Shown here one piece after another: positions 53,879-64,000 of a stretch of DNA of 64,000 bases. The notes beneath the pieces are model-generated. The model saw nothing but the letters and a program-made list of their open reading frames with translations. It was not told where the DNA came from and made no database searches. The stretch's first letter is position 1; each line of letters starts with the position of its first letter. Position numbers and translations under genes: made by a program. Origin of the DNA: Phorcus lineatus (Eukaryota > Mollusca > Gastropoda > Trochida > Trochidae); assembly GCA_921293015.1 (NCBI GenBank), contig OV121097.1:13393940-13457939 (forward strand), written 5' to 3'.

Positions 53879-55881
53879 GACCCACAAAAATACGTGCAAA
53901 TAGTTTGCTTACAGCTGCTTGCAATAAACTCTAAGCAAACTATTAACACGTTTCAAAAGGTATAATTTGTAACTAAAATTTACATAGAACGGCCATAAAG
54001 GTAAATCTATTTTGAAAAGCAGTAACAATCAATAGTAAAAAAATACAAAGTCAAACATCTACTGAAGAATTTTGTATTCAATACACAGCATAATTTGATC
54101 GATGCTATCTCAACTTATATGATGAAGAATTTTGTCAAAACGCTTGTTTTAAATACAGAAAATAATACGATGCATTGATATCTATAAACCATGATTTGAT
54201 CATTTTCACATTCGTGTTAAATGTTACATTCATCACTCAAATTTAAAATGTGTTCTAAACAGCAAAACGAGCAATAACTGTATTCATCAAACTATGTGGT
54301 AAACATTTCTTACAAGCAATCAAATATTGATTAAACACTAAGAGTTACAAGGAAATCCACAATTAGAGGCATAAGAGATAAGACAGAAAAATACAAACTT
54401 CTTTCTTTAAAAAGTATCTTTTTGTCAGGAAATTTGTGTTAAACTCAGCTACTCCTGGTGAAGTTAGAAGGTCAGGACTATGTACACATAATTTGTAAAA
54501 TATATTTGTATAAAATATTGGACCAGGTTACTTAACATGATAACAAATCACCATCCAAAGGCATGCTATTTAATGCTTAATTCATATGACCACCATGGTC
54601 GTAATAGTAGGGTGTTACTTTCTTTTTTAAAAAAACAATTAGAGGCACTGTTTTTGATTTGTTTTAATGCTTCATTTGATATTAGTTACACAAATCTAAT
54701 TCAATCAAATGGGTTTTCAACAGTCATACAAGTACCATACTTTCTGTGTTCATTTAAGAACTCATTTGACTGTAAAAAACATATGTTAATATTTGAAAAC
54801 ATTTGCTTTCCTTTCCGTAAGGAGCCCAAATTTCCACGAGTAAACCCATTTTCAGACAAAGACGTGCTACATACTCTTTAAAGAAGTTATTATTTGAACT
54901 ACAGAAGCTTTTACCTCAAAGAGAATTTTTAAAAAATCACCTTAAAATCATTTTACAGTTACAACCAATTATCATAAATCTATCAAAATCATCCTAGAAA
55001 TAAAATAGATTAATATATGAAAACAGAGAACGTAAGTTACAACGAATATTCAATAATCAACACAGCGAGGTGGTCGTCTCATGCAAGCTATATTACCCAA
55101 GCTAATACAGGACGGTAAACTTATGAAAGCAGTAACATTAAGAAGAAAAAATAGATATAACCCTCTCATACTCCCGACCAAGCACCCCATACCTATTTGA
55201 CTATTACTATTAGCAGTATTCAGTTCAATACAAATTCAATTCCATTCCATTTTTCCGCATGTGAAGGTAACAAATTCAAAATTTTAGGGGCTGTGTACAA
55301 CACATTTTTATTGAAGATGTCAAGCAAATTTGGATCTCAGAGGAAAGACAAAATTTTTGAAATTTTTCATTTTTGAAAAATCTCAAAATAGCTTGTAAAT
55401 CCGCAATGAACGTCCCCAAATAGGGTAGTCGACATATGCATTATTTGTAAAGATTTGATAATTATGTTTTCAGGAATATATGTAAGTTGGACAAGGTTTC
55501 TTCAGACTGACAGACGAACGGACTAGTTGGTAGCACTACATAAAATGGGACGTTGTTGAGGGATAAAACAAAGGTTTAACTACGGGGACAATTTGTTCAG
55601 CAGACAACATCACAATCAGATTGTTTTAAAATAGGATCACAACACAGTAGAATAAGTTCTAAATAAACAGGAGTTACTGTCCAATGAACAATGTCATACA
55701 AACAATGTTTAAGAAAAGATTTCAAATAGTCATCATTCACATGTTTCTCACAGAAGAATGCATGTACATATTGATTTTGATTTTATCACAAGAAATTATG
55801 TAATGAAGAAAGAATCACTCAAGCAAATCGATAAATCAAAATTTAATGATTAAAATCTGCAGAAGCATATGCCCTAAAATG

Positions 55882-55884
<3 letters not shown>
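53879..55884. other. Downstream flank of lectin gene C, distal part
   Basis: No gene recognised. A 114-codon frame at 54537-54881 has no recognised domain and no coding-like composition. The segment 55040-55450 aligns with 26.7-27.7 kb of unit A and 36.8-37.0 kb of unit B. Confidence 0.45.

Positions 55885-55962
<78 letters not shown>
55885..55962. repeat. AT dinucleotide microsatellite
   Basis: About 39 uninterrupted AT units. Confidence 0.95.
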
Positions 55963-55966
<4 letters not shown>

Positions 55967-57549
55967 TTCTAGGTAAAACGAGATAACAGAGGATCATATA
56001 GGAGACTATAGCAAAACGGTCGACTGTGGGTAAAATGTATATACCTTATCACACTCAAAATTCAATTTGAAAAAGAATGGAACAAATTAAAAACAAAATT
56101 TAAATTTTAATTCTTGAGTGACCATTTAATCCGAAGCAGTTGTATCTTGAAAATATATCTTATGACAAGATGCTTATGTAAACAATCAAATACGGGCAAA
56201 TTAGAAGAATACATGAAATTTTCTGGAATCAAAAAGGAAAACATTTCAACAAAATAATCAATGGTGTATGAGGCCTTGTATCTCAAAATTTACAACAATT
56301 GACCACTTATCCTTTGTCTAATGAAAATAATGTTACATAAGTCCAAACTTACATTTAAGTGAAAGGACCACTTATCCTTTTTCTAATGAAAATAATATTA
56401 CATAAGTCCAAAATAACATTAGCAGTGAACGGACCAATTATCCTGTGTCTCAAGAAATTAATGTAACATAAGTCCAAACTAACATTTAAGTGAAAGGACC
56501 AATTAACCTTTGTCTTACCAACATAATGTTATATAAGTCCAACATAACATTAGCAGTGAACGGACCAATAAGCCATTGTCGAGTGAAAATAATTTTCACC
56601 AAAATAAGTAACATTGTAACATGAAGTAAGTAACTAATATAATCGAAGAAAGCTAATGCAGTAGCTTATGTAGAAGATACGATTTTTATTAAGTAAGAAA
56701 ACATTTAACCTTCAAAAAAACATTGCCAGATTGTGTTCAATAGACATAGTGCAAGTAGATTGTCTACTTCTAAAACGTTACAGGAGGCAGTATCACATGG
56801 TGTGAAATACCAACTGAGGTTGGTATACTCGGTTGGTATACTCGGTTGATACGAACTTGGTCTTTAAATTCCGACTATTCACATTATAGTATTAGAATTA
56901 CAGTATAGTATTTCATTTTCCTTTTTTCTATGATTAGTTCATTTTTCTGAACACAATTTACAAAATTGAAAACTGGCTTGACAATTTCAAAATAAGGTCA
57001 AAATTAATTATAAACCTCTTTGAATTCAATGTTGCTGTTGTTACCGACACAAAAAAAGTACAAATAGTAATAGAAAAACAACACTACGTTAACAAAACAA
57101 TCTTTTTTTCATCATTTTATATGTTTCATCTGATCCATTTGTTCATGAAAATCGTCCGTTTAATAGGTAACATCTAGTTTCTTCGATACATATAACCCCT
57201 TCAAAGTTAAGTATTATACTGTTGATAAGGAACTCAACATGCACTGCTTACAGCATTCAAAATTGCTCAAGAACAAAAAACTTTACGAATGGTTAGTTAT
57301 TTACTCCCGGTTGAGGGTTAATCAATAATAAATATCATTTTTAATCCATGATGATAAGATAAAAAAAGTTGAAAGAGCAAAATATTAATATGTCTTTAGA
57401 ACAATTGAGCTTCCTCTAATGTATTCAAAACGTGTATTTCAAAGGTGTATCTTCAAGTCTACTAAAATATAAATACCTCATCTCATTACATATGTTAACT
57501 TGTTAGTGCATGGGAGTCGATTCACAAGCAACTACCCAGTGTGACCAGG
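55963..57549. other. Downstream flank of lectin gene C
   Basis: No gene recognised. Blocks around 56300-56580 repeat a ~70-bp pattern ('ggaccacttatccttt' ... 'cataagtccaaa...taacat') about four times. Near 57200-57320 it aligns with 38.0-38.1 kb of unit B. Confidence 0.5.
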
Positions 57550-57570
57550 GACTGGTCATTTATTACCGAA

Positions 57571-57610
57571 AGGGGGGGGGGGGGGGGGAGGGGAGGGGAG
57601 GGGGGGGGAA
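57571..57610 (+). repeat. G-run with quadruplex potential
   Basis: About 36 of 40 bases are G, including an 18-G run and GGGGA repeats, just inside the left end of the TIR insertion. It could form G-quadruplexes; length may be unreliable in assembly. Confidence 0.8.
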
Positions 57611-58103
57611 TGGCCGGGGTTTTTTTCTCTTTGGATTGTTCATAAGAATGTGGCCCTCCCCAATTTGTGGTAATTTTCTTCATGGCCCTTCCCTTTTAAG
57701 AATATATTTCATGACCCTCCCCCAAATCATATCTACGAAACTTCTTGAAGTTGGTCTTTTTTCTTGGATTCTTTAGAGATGCTTTCTCCTTAAAAGAATG
57801 TTTAAAAGAAACAAATTTACCCTTCCATTGGTGGGTTTAACATGATGTCCGATAATGGTCTATAGTGTTATAAATTCAGTTTCATTAGAACTGTTTTTAC
57901 AGTCGGCATCTAAGAACATTAACTGCATATCAAAATAGTTTGAATACCATGGCTTATAAATCATAGGTATGTTGAACAAAGTGTGAATTTTTATCTCGCG
58001 AAGTTGAATGAATGCATTCTCACTTTACTTTAGGCTTAGGCTAATTCTTTATTCATTTTAAAAATTCAAATCTCGATTTCCTTTTATCTAAATAAGAGAA
58101 TAA

Positions 58104-58342
58104 GTGAGCACTGCTCACTCATTTATCCCCATGATCAAAAATGTTCAAAATAGCTTATAATTAAGACATTGCACTAGTTTAAAATTCCATCAAAATACAA
58201 ATATGTCTTGCCCACATCATTCCACTGAAAACTCAAAACAATGAATTAAAAAATTGATAAAACCATGGAATGACCATGGTTGAGACGTTTTTCACTTTTG
58301 GATGCTAGCATCTATAGGTTGGGAGGAAAGCTCTGGACCGCA
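58104..58342 (+). mobile_element. Diverged pearl-like Helentron relic
   Basis: It begins with the palindrome GTGAGCACTGCTCAC, one base different from the start of the element at 40837, and ends with GCTAGCATCTATAGGTTGGG and CTCTGGACCG, a diverged form of that element's core unit. Only about one core unit is present. Confidence 0.5.
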
Positions 58343-59287
58343 TGATTTCTTCTTTGAGAGTAAAGAACTGAACACTGTAAAAAGGGATTAAATTATCAAA
58401 TAAACATTTAAATTATTAGTGGGTGGGTTTCATTTAAATAAAACTAAATGTCTTCATTAAGTCTGTAGCATAAATAATCTATAGAATTTTGAAGGTACAT
58501 AACATGAGTACAATAAAGGCACATCAAGCAATCATAGAAATAACATAGGTTACATTTTTATGATATTTAAACAATTAGTGTTTAAGATTTGACAGGAACA
58601 ATAAACATGACGTAAGAAAAAATAGGTATGGCAAATGTTCCCAAATTTTGAATTATCAACACTAGAATTTATTTTTATAAATATACATTTAGATATTTTT
58701 AAAAAGTATGGCTATATCAAGAAATTTGCTCAAATCAAGCCATTTCATAAAGTGTTAAGGTATAATGAATTTGTATAATTTAGAAAGATTAATATAATCA
58801 TTCAAATATTGATTATTTGACTAGCTGTTTTCATTGTATAAGTCTTTTTAGTATCAAATAAGCATCTATGTTGTATAATAATATAGCAAACAGTAAAAAC
58901 GCCTTACACATATTACCTACTTGTATAAACTCTCAGACCTACAGAACTAATTTTCTATTTGTTGTTCTAGAAGTATAAAGAACATTGAATAAGGCAGAGA
59001 ATTCATGGTGATTTTTATATGAGCATCAGTTTTAAGAATAACATGCACCAATCTTGCTTAAATTCTACATCTTTTTTTCATTTACAAAAGCTAATGTTTC
59101 AGCCCTTTCAATTTCTAAAGAAAAATGGTTATTTAGCTGTCGTTTTAAAAATGATCCTCCCCTTCCTTTCGTATTTTTTTTCATGACCCTCCCCTGCTGG
59201 CTGAAAATTTGTATCTGACACTCCCCCGGCCTACTCCCCCCTATAATAAATGACCAGTCTCCTACACAGAAATGAGATAAACATACC

Positions 59288-59620
59288 GTTCAACAGCTCA
59301 TAACAGATCATCATAGATCACGCTACTTTTGATTAAAGGCAACGCAGTAGTGCAGCCACTGATTTTTTAAACATGTTAGGATGATCTTCTTGTAATTTTT
59401 AAAAAATATTAATCAAGAAAACAGTGTGAACATTAGTCAATTTAAACGATATGAAGTGTTCACCAGCTCATAACAGACTGCAAATGTTCACACTGATTTT
59501 GATTAAAGTCAATTCAGTCAGATTACCAAACATATTAGGCTAACCTTCTTGTCATAAATTTTTGAAATATTTAATCCAGAAAAAAGTGTAAACATGACTC
59601 AGTTTGAATTATACGGTGAG
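59288..59620. repeat. Two ~170-bp tandem units after gene C
   Basis: The segment starting GTTCAACAGCTCATAACAG at 59288 recurs at 59458 (offset 170 bp) and both copies carry the 'acatgttagg/acatattaggc' and 'aatccagaaaa' blocks. Units A and B have one copy. The second copy abuts the stop codon of gene C, so the 3' UTR is probably inside the duplication. Confidence 0.65.
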
Positions 59621-59625
59621 AAAAA

Positions 59626-61601
59626 TTAAGTGCGTGTATCCTTGACGTCAGGACAGGTTGTCGGGTTGTAACAGTCCTTGATGATGTAGGTACGCCAGTC
59701 GGTGTCAGAGACCAACTTTCCAGGGATCCCCAAGAGGCAGTTGAGTTGTCCCCCTGTACGGAAGCTGAAGGCATGACAGGTAGGATCCTTGTGGCAGAGA
59801 GATCCACATTCAGTTGCCTTGGCAACTGTGTGGGATGTTGTTGTTGTTGTCAGCTCTTTTGACATCTCAGTGACATACTTCGAAGCTGATAAAAACAATG
59901 TTTAACGTTAATTGTTAAGATTTTTTATTGAAAAGCTTTGAGGAATTATAAAGTCATGAAAACTTCCATGATTTCATGTAGACTTTGGTTGCACTAATTT
60001 CACATTTACTTTTAAAATAATTTCAAGGATACGACGTATTTGGTGATAAAAATAAATTTAGGTGAAGTCCGGAGAGGGGGCAGGTATGCTAATCACCAAA
60101 ATAATCATTTGTTTTTATTATACCAATTAGAAGTTATAGCTGAAATAGAATTTTGTCTTGATATATTACAAGTATGGCGGTTATGTAACAGGGTGACAAG
60201 AAACATTGCTAAATAGTGCCAGATATCAGTATAGTCGAATCATGGTTTTTAAAAGTTTAAAACAAATGAAACAGATTATCAGTCTTGGTGTAAAATGACA
60301 AGTCCATTCAAATCCTCTATTGTTGAATATCATAAGGAAATAGACCTAACATCTAACACTTTAAATTTTGAATTTGAAGACGTTAGATACAGTTTTATAT
60401 TTACGTTTGATTACTTGCTAGGCACCAGATAATGTACACTGTCAATTTTTTTTATCAAGATCGTTGAAATCAATTCAAGGTTGAAATTTTTAAAATTTAA
60501 AATTTATATCACACAAAACCAGTTTTGCAATACAGTTATATTTTACCTCTTTGTGTCTGTTCAGGTGTTTCAACTGATACTTCCCTAATGCTCACACGAT
60601 TGGTATCCTCGTGCCAGATTCTGACAAACCTCAGGGATTGTTGGAAGCAGCATAAGAAGTTCCGGGAACTTGATTGGTCACTGTCTGGCCATTGTCCACA
60701 CTTATGAACGTCACTTTCAGGGTCAGACAGGTCGAGGACAGAGACCCCAATATAGGCACCAAACATGTCAGACCCTATAACACCATGACAAAAATTAAAG
60801 CCTATACAAGACACAAGAATGGAAATATTAAAGTACATGTTATTGCCGTAAATTACTCATGTATTAGATTTCTAGTGAAAGAAACTTTTTCTTTGAAAGA
60901 AATTAAAGCCAAGGTTCAACATTTTCCTGATTTTTTTTACATTGATTTCTGTTTTAAACTGAAAATATTCTTTTAAGTATTTATACCAGTAATTCATGGC
61001 GTTTTCCAAGATGAATCTTTTATTTTAATTTTATTTATCATCTCAAGTCTGGTACGTTTTTAGTGCACATCCACTGTCTATTGTAAACACATTATATAGC
61101 CTGTATCTATTTAAAAAAAATAATCTAAAATGTCAATTTGAACGTACATTGACGTGTGACAGTGATGTTTAGAATTCTGTAAAGTCCCTGTAGGTCCCCC
61201 TGCCAATATTGTCTTTGTTCTTTCTTAGTATTGCTCGTTGTGTTGACGGAACCATCGTTTGCATTGTTACTGCCATAATCACTGTTATCCAAATAGGTAC
61301 TGGATTGTTTACTTGGTTTGCCCAGCATTATGTTGTCACCTGTTTATAAAAATACTTTATCGCACAAAGTAATTTTTTAAAGTAAAATATTTGAATGAAG
61401 GTTAAAAATTCATTGTTTGCTATCAAACTGAATATCGATGTTCCTTAGAATATTATGATTTTCTATTTGGATTTACGGAAAGCAACACACAAAAAAATTT
61501 GAAAGCATTGAAATCTGACAGGTTAATTGAGTCAGTCAACTAAACCAACCTTTAATTTGAGGGACGTACATCAAAACCAGTGTCATCCCAAGCAGGTTCA
61601 T
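59626..61601 (-). CDS. Secreted F-type lectin-PAN protein, paralogue C
   Basis: Minus-strand exons are 61550-61601, 61148-61339, 60547-60774 and 59626-59885, 732 nt for 243 residues. Each lectin exon is one codon shorter than in A and B, and all phases are kept. Exon 1 is a signal peptide (MNLLGMTLVLMYVPQIK). The lectin domain shows NIMLGKPSKQSSTYLD, ANDGSVNTTS, YWQGDLQGLYRILNITV, GAYIGVSVLDLS and LRFVRIWHED. The PAN exon has ECGSLC, CHAFSF, LNC, DCY and TTC. It is compact (2 kb) and is the least interrupted of the three genes. It lies upstream of B and A in transcription order, all head-to-tail. Confidence 0.9.
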
Positions 61602-62348
61602 CCTTCTGAAGCCAAACACTTCTGGAACTACTGAACACAGTATCAAATGTCAAACTGACTTTCAGAATTGCTTATCCAGGAAATGGAAACCCTGACAAAC
61701 ATGTTAATCTATTCCGTCAAGATGTAAATTACTTTGAACATATTAACTAAAATCTTCCTCTTAATGTTCTCTGAAAACTTGTGTTACAAAAAATCAGTTG
61801 TTTCAAACAAATTCTTCTTAATCCTAATCATTTTAAGAAATTATTTATTTCAGTTTTGCTTTGATGACTCATCATTCTGACCGTTTCCAATTGACTTGTT
61901 CCAACAAGTGAAATTCAGATTTAAAAAAAAATGTGTTTTTAACAATTGAAACTTCACATAAAATGTATTGTTTCAATCTTTATACTGAGAATCTGGCTAT
62001 TTAAAGATTTCAATGTATTGAACGAACTATTTTCTTCGAGGATACTTAGTAAGAAGTAACAACTCTTTCTGTTTTGAAACAGGTAACAAAACATTTAATT
62101 TTCTCATACTTACAATTGATATTGTTATTTCAATAGAGGAGGAAAGGAAGGAACTAAAGTGGTTGACATTAAAACAAATATGTTAAATGTTTGACATAGT
62201 TATCAGGTTTGAAAATCAACATTGACAAGAGTCATGTGAGCTTTGAACTCTTAACCTGGCACGAATTGGTACGGAAGAGTGGGAAGCTACAACAGCGTAG
62301 AGCGACTCAAGAGAACAAATATGGTCTCTTCAATTGAGCATACAGAAC
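61602..62348. other. Upstream flank of lectin gene C
   Basis: The 5' leader is shared with A and B (TAGTTCCAG block, donor-like site near 61881). Nothing else recognised before the retroelement fossil. Confidence 0.45.
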
Positions 62349-64000
62349 GCCAAAAAATAACATCAGTCTGTCGATACCATGTGGTTTATTCGCAACCATA
62401 ACACAAGAAGGAAGATACAAAAATTGGAATGGAGAAATATTCCTTCCGCATCAGAAACAAACGAACACAGATTAAGTGTGATGGCGTGACTGCCTTTCCT
62501 TCCCCCTTCTTTTTAAATAAAACGTCTTTAATTGATATAACTAGTAATTAAAGGAAGTAAAGATTCATACATAAAAATAGAGTCACTTTGACAAGTCCCA
62601 ATTCCCATGGCACTGCCAAGCTGGGGGAACTCGAGAGCGTTAAGATCGCAGAAGAGTGGGAGGGTCCTCAAGAGTGTCCATAGGTGTTAGGGGATTGTGG
62701 TCCTTCATGAACTGTTGATGGATCGTCATAACGGGCAGGTCATCAAAATCAGTGGGTAGGTAGGTGGGTGGGTTGTGAGGGAGTAGAACTTGTGATATTG
62801 TCATGCTCAGGGAATCCACTGATGTGGTCATTGGGAGTGGTTCCAAGTAGGGTCGGCTTCTCCCGGTAACAATCAAATGGTTGAATTTCATATATTTTGC
62901 ATATTGGGAATGGGTGAACTTTCGTTTTTGTATACATTTGTCCAGTATAGCGGTGATCAGGTATTTGCTCTGCTCACATTTTTTTTTATCTTGATCAGCT
63001 TTCAGCTTTCAGGTGGACTAAGTCACAAACAGAGACATCAAAAGGGGCATAGTGAAGACTTCCATGAACTTTATACTTGCTCCTTGGAAAGTGGTTCCTT
63101 TGTCGGGATTTCACCTGTTGTAGAATGAGCTGTCGTCCGGCACACGGGCAGGTTTTCGCCCATAATCTGTTCCCTCTGAGTAAGTATTTCTCTGGCAGAA
63201 AGACCACCCTTACGTATCCTTAACTTCAAGTTGGCAGTTGCAAGGTTCAAGGTGAATGTTGACAGGGGGCCCCTCTTCTGGGTTGAGATGAAGACATTCA
63301 AGAGCTTGTTCTTCAATAGTTTTTTCAGCTATTGGGTTGTTGTTACAGTTCTTTTGGGAACCAATTTCTAGTTATATGCCATGTTTGGCCGAGATTTTGT
63401 CCTTAGTAATGGAAACAAAGCCTGGTGCCGGGTCAACCCTGATTACACAACCATCAGATCCGAGATGTTTGATGTCTGCTGAAAGCGTTAAGGTAGCATT
63501 TTCAGGTTGTCATGTTTCTCACTTTGTATGATGTAAGATTTAGTGAAGGATGAAACAGTTTCACGGAGGACAAAGATAAGCTGCCTGTACCGCTTCATTA
63601 CCTCTGCTGCAAATGTAGAACACAGAACATCAGGTAGGGTCGATCCTTGTTGATTGAGGATACAACTGCGATGGAATATGCTTCTGTGACATGCAATGAT
63701 GGCATGCGTCAGTCGTCAAAGGTGGTGGGTGGTTGAAGCAGGTATGTTGGGCAGATGTACGTCAACTGAACTGTCAAATGTTCATTTTTCTCGCGGGAAT
63801 GCAAGGTTGCGTACCGTCTGGTTGAGTTCAAGGGTAAAATATATCACTTAAATCTTGTTTGTCGGATTTTGGACGCGAGTAAAACAGCCGCTGCCACCAC
63901 CCCAAAGAATAACATAAGGCTCTCAACACCATGTGGTTTGTTCGCAACCTTAACAGAAGAAAGATTCAAAACTGGGAATGGAGAAATACTCCTTCCGCAT
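62349..64000 (-). mobile_element. Ty3/gypsy-like retroelement, integrase region (fossil)
   Basis: Minus-strand frames between about 62640 and 63320 carry a pattern of the C-terminal integrase region of gypsy-like pol: GLSAREILTQREQIMGENLP, then CDLVHLKAES. A ~100-bp segment at 62349-62452 recurs at about 63899-64000 in the same orientation, ending at the window edge. The copy is broken in several places and old. BEL/Pao is a less likely alternative. Confidence 0.55.

Larger units (their letters stand above)
57550..59259. mobile_element. 1.7-kb TIR insertion in unit C
   Basis: GACTGGTCATTTATTA at 57550-57565 is inverted exactly at 59244-59259, and further inward both ends carry G-rich (left) or C-rich (right) tracts with blocks such as 'catgaccctccc'. 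The matching places in units A and B run through without this segment, so it inserted after duplication. It has no transposase-like frame and carries an older pearl-like relic (58104-58342). Confidence 0.65.
25300..61950 (-). repeat. Tandem segmental triplication carrying the lectin genes
   Basis: Three units share exon and flank sequence. Unit A runs from about 25.3 to 34.9 kb, B from about 34.9 to 49.3 kb and C from about 49.3 kb to past 61.9 kb. Matching marks include 'cacccaatcgctcatcagtt' (35.7 and 50.0 kb) and 'gtagacgtaaaggccatta'-like blocks near 35.0 and 49.4 kb. Others are 'aactcaacatgccctgctt' (38.0 and 57.2 kb) and the aligned 5' leaders. Boundaries are approximate. Confidence 0.75.

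Noticed and set aside
54537-54881. 114-codon frame
   Set aside because: No recognised motif, low-complexity flanks and no matching frame in units A or B. Length is within chance for 64 kb of AT-rich DNA.
57510-57776. Glycine-rich 88-codon frame
   Set aside because: Created by the G homopolymer tract at the left end of the TIR insertion.

Overview
This window is animal nuclear DNA: AT-rich, intron-bearing and full of small transposons. A mollusc, perhaps a vetigastropod snail, fits best. Supporting signs are a pearl/Helentron-type element with a ~170 bp core repeat and an ACGG-rich microsatellite, the GAGT-plus-ACGCCGC repeat, L2-like LINEs, a tRNA-Val SINE and a secreted F-type-lectin family. 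Taxonomy is inference; the gene structures are read directly.

1-17 kb holds the 3' part of WDR47 on the plus strand. Six exons (5452-12915) encode the last 325 residues, a complete seven-repeat WD40 domain ending at a real stop. Its introns carry an L2-like LINE relic with two palindromic insertions, a ~130-140 bp degenerate tandem array, a minus-strand SINE, repeated splice-acceptor units before the second exon, a 32-bp minisatellite of about 28 units, and a 27-nt in-frame cassette that looks like a microexon.

17-28 kb is a gene-poor belt of mobile DNA: a second SINE, several inverted-repeat elements, a DIRS/Ngaro-like tyrosine-recombinase retroelement (22021-25177) with split direct repeats, a hAT-type MITE with an 8-bp target duplication, and a 572-bp fold-back element packed with about 20 palindromic CTAATTAGG units.

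25-62 kb is a tandem segmental triplication on the minus strand. Each unit holds one four-exon gene with all exons open: a signal-peptide exon, two exons of an F-type lectin (FTP, F5/8-like) domain, and a terminal PAN/apple exon (A 29589-32367, B 38563-45516, C 59626-61601). Flanks are homologous across the units, so later insertions can be dated relative to the duplication. A LINE lies just after the stop of A, and a TTAA-flanked MITE occurs twice in unit A. The long intron of B has a pearl-like Helentron derivative, LTR-like debris and a 65-bp-arm hairpin. Between B and C lies a 5'-truncated L2 LINE with an unbroken reverse-transcriptase frame. A 1.7-kb terminal-inverted-repeat insertion lies behind C.

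62.3-64 kb carries a broken Ty3/gypsy-like integrase fossil on the minus strand running off the window.

The likely biology is a young family of secreted lectins, plausibly for recognition, adhesion or reproduction, expanding by tandem duplication beside a conserved neuronal microtubule-regulator gene. No CRISPR, rRNA or convincing functional tRNA gene was seen.
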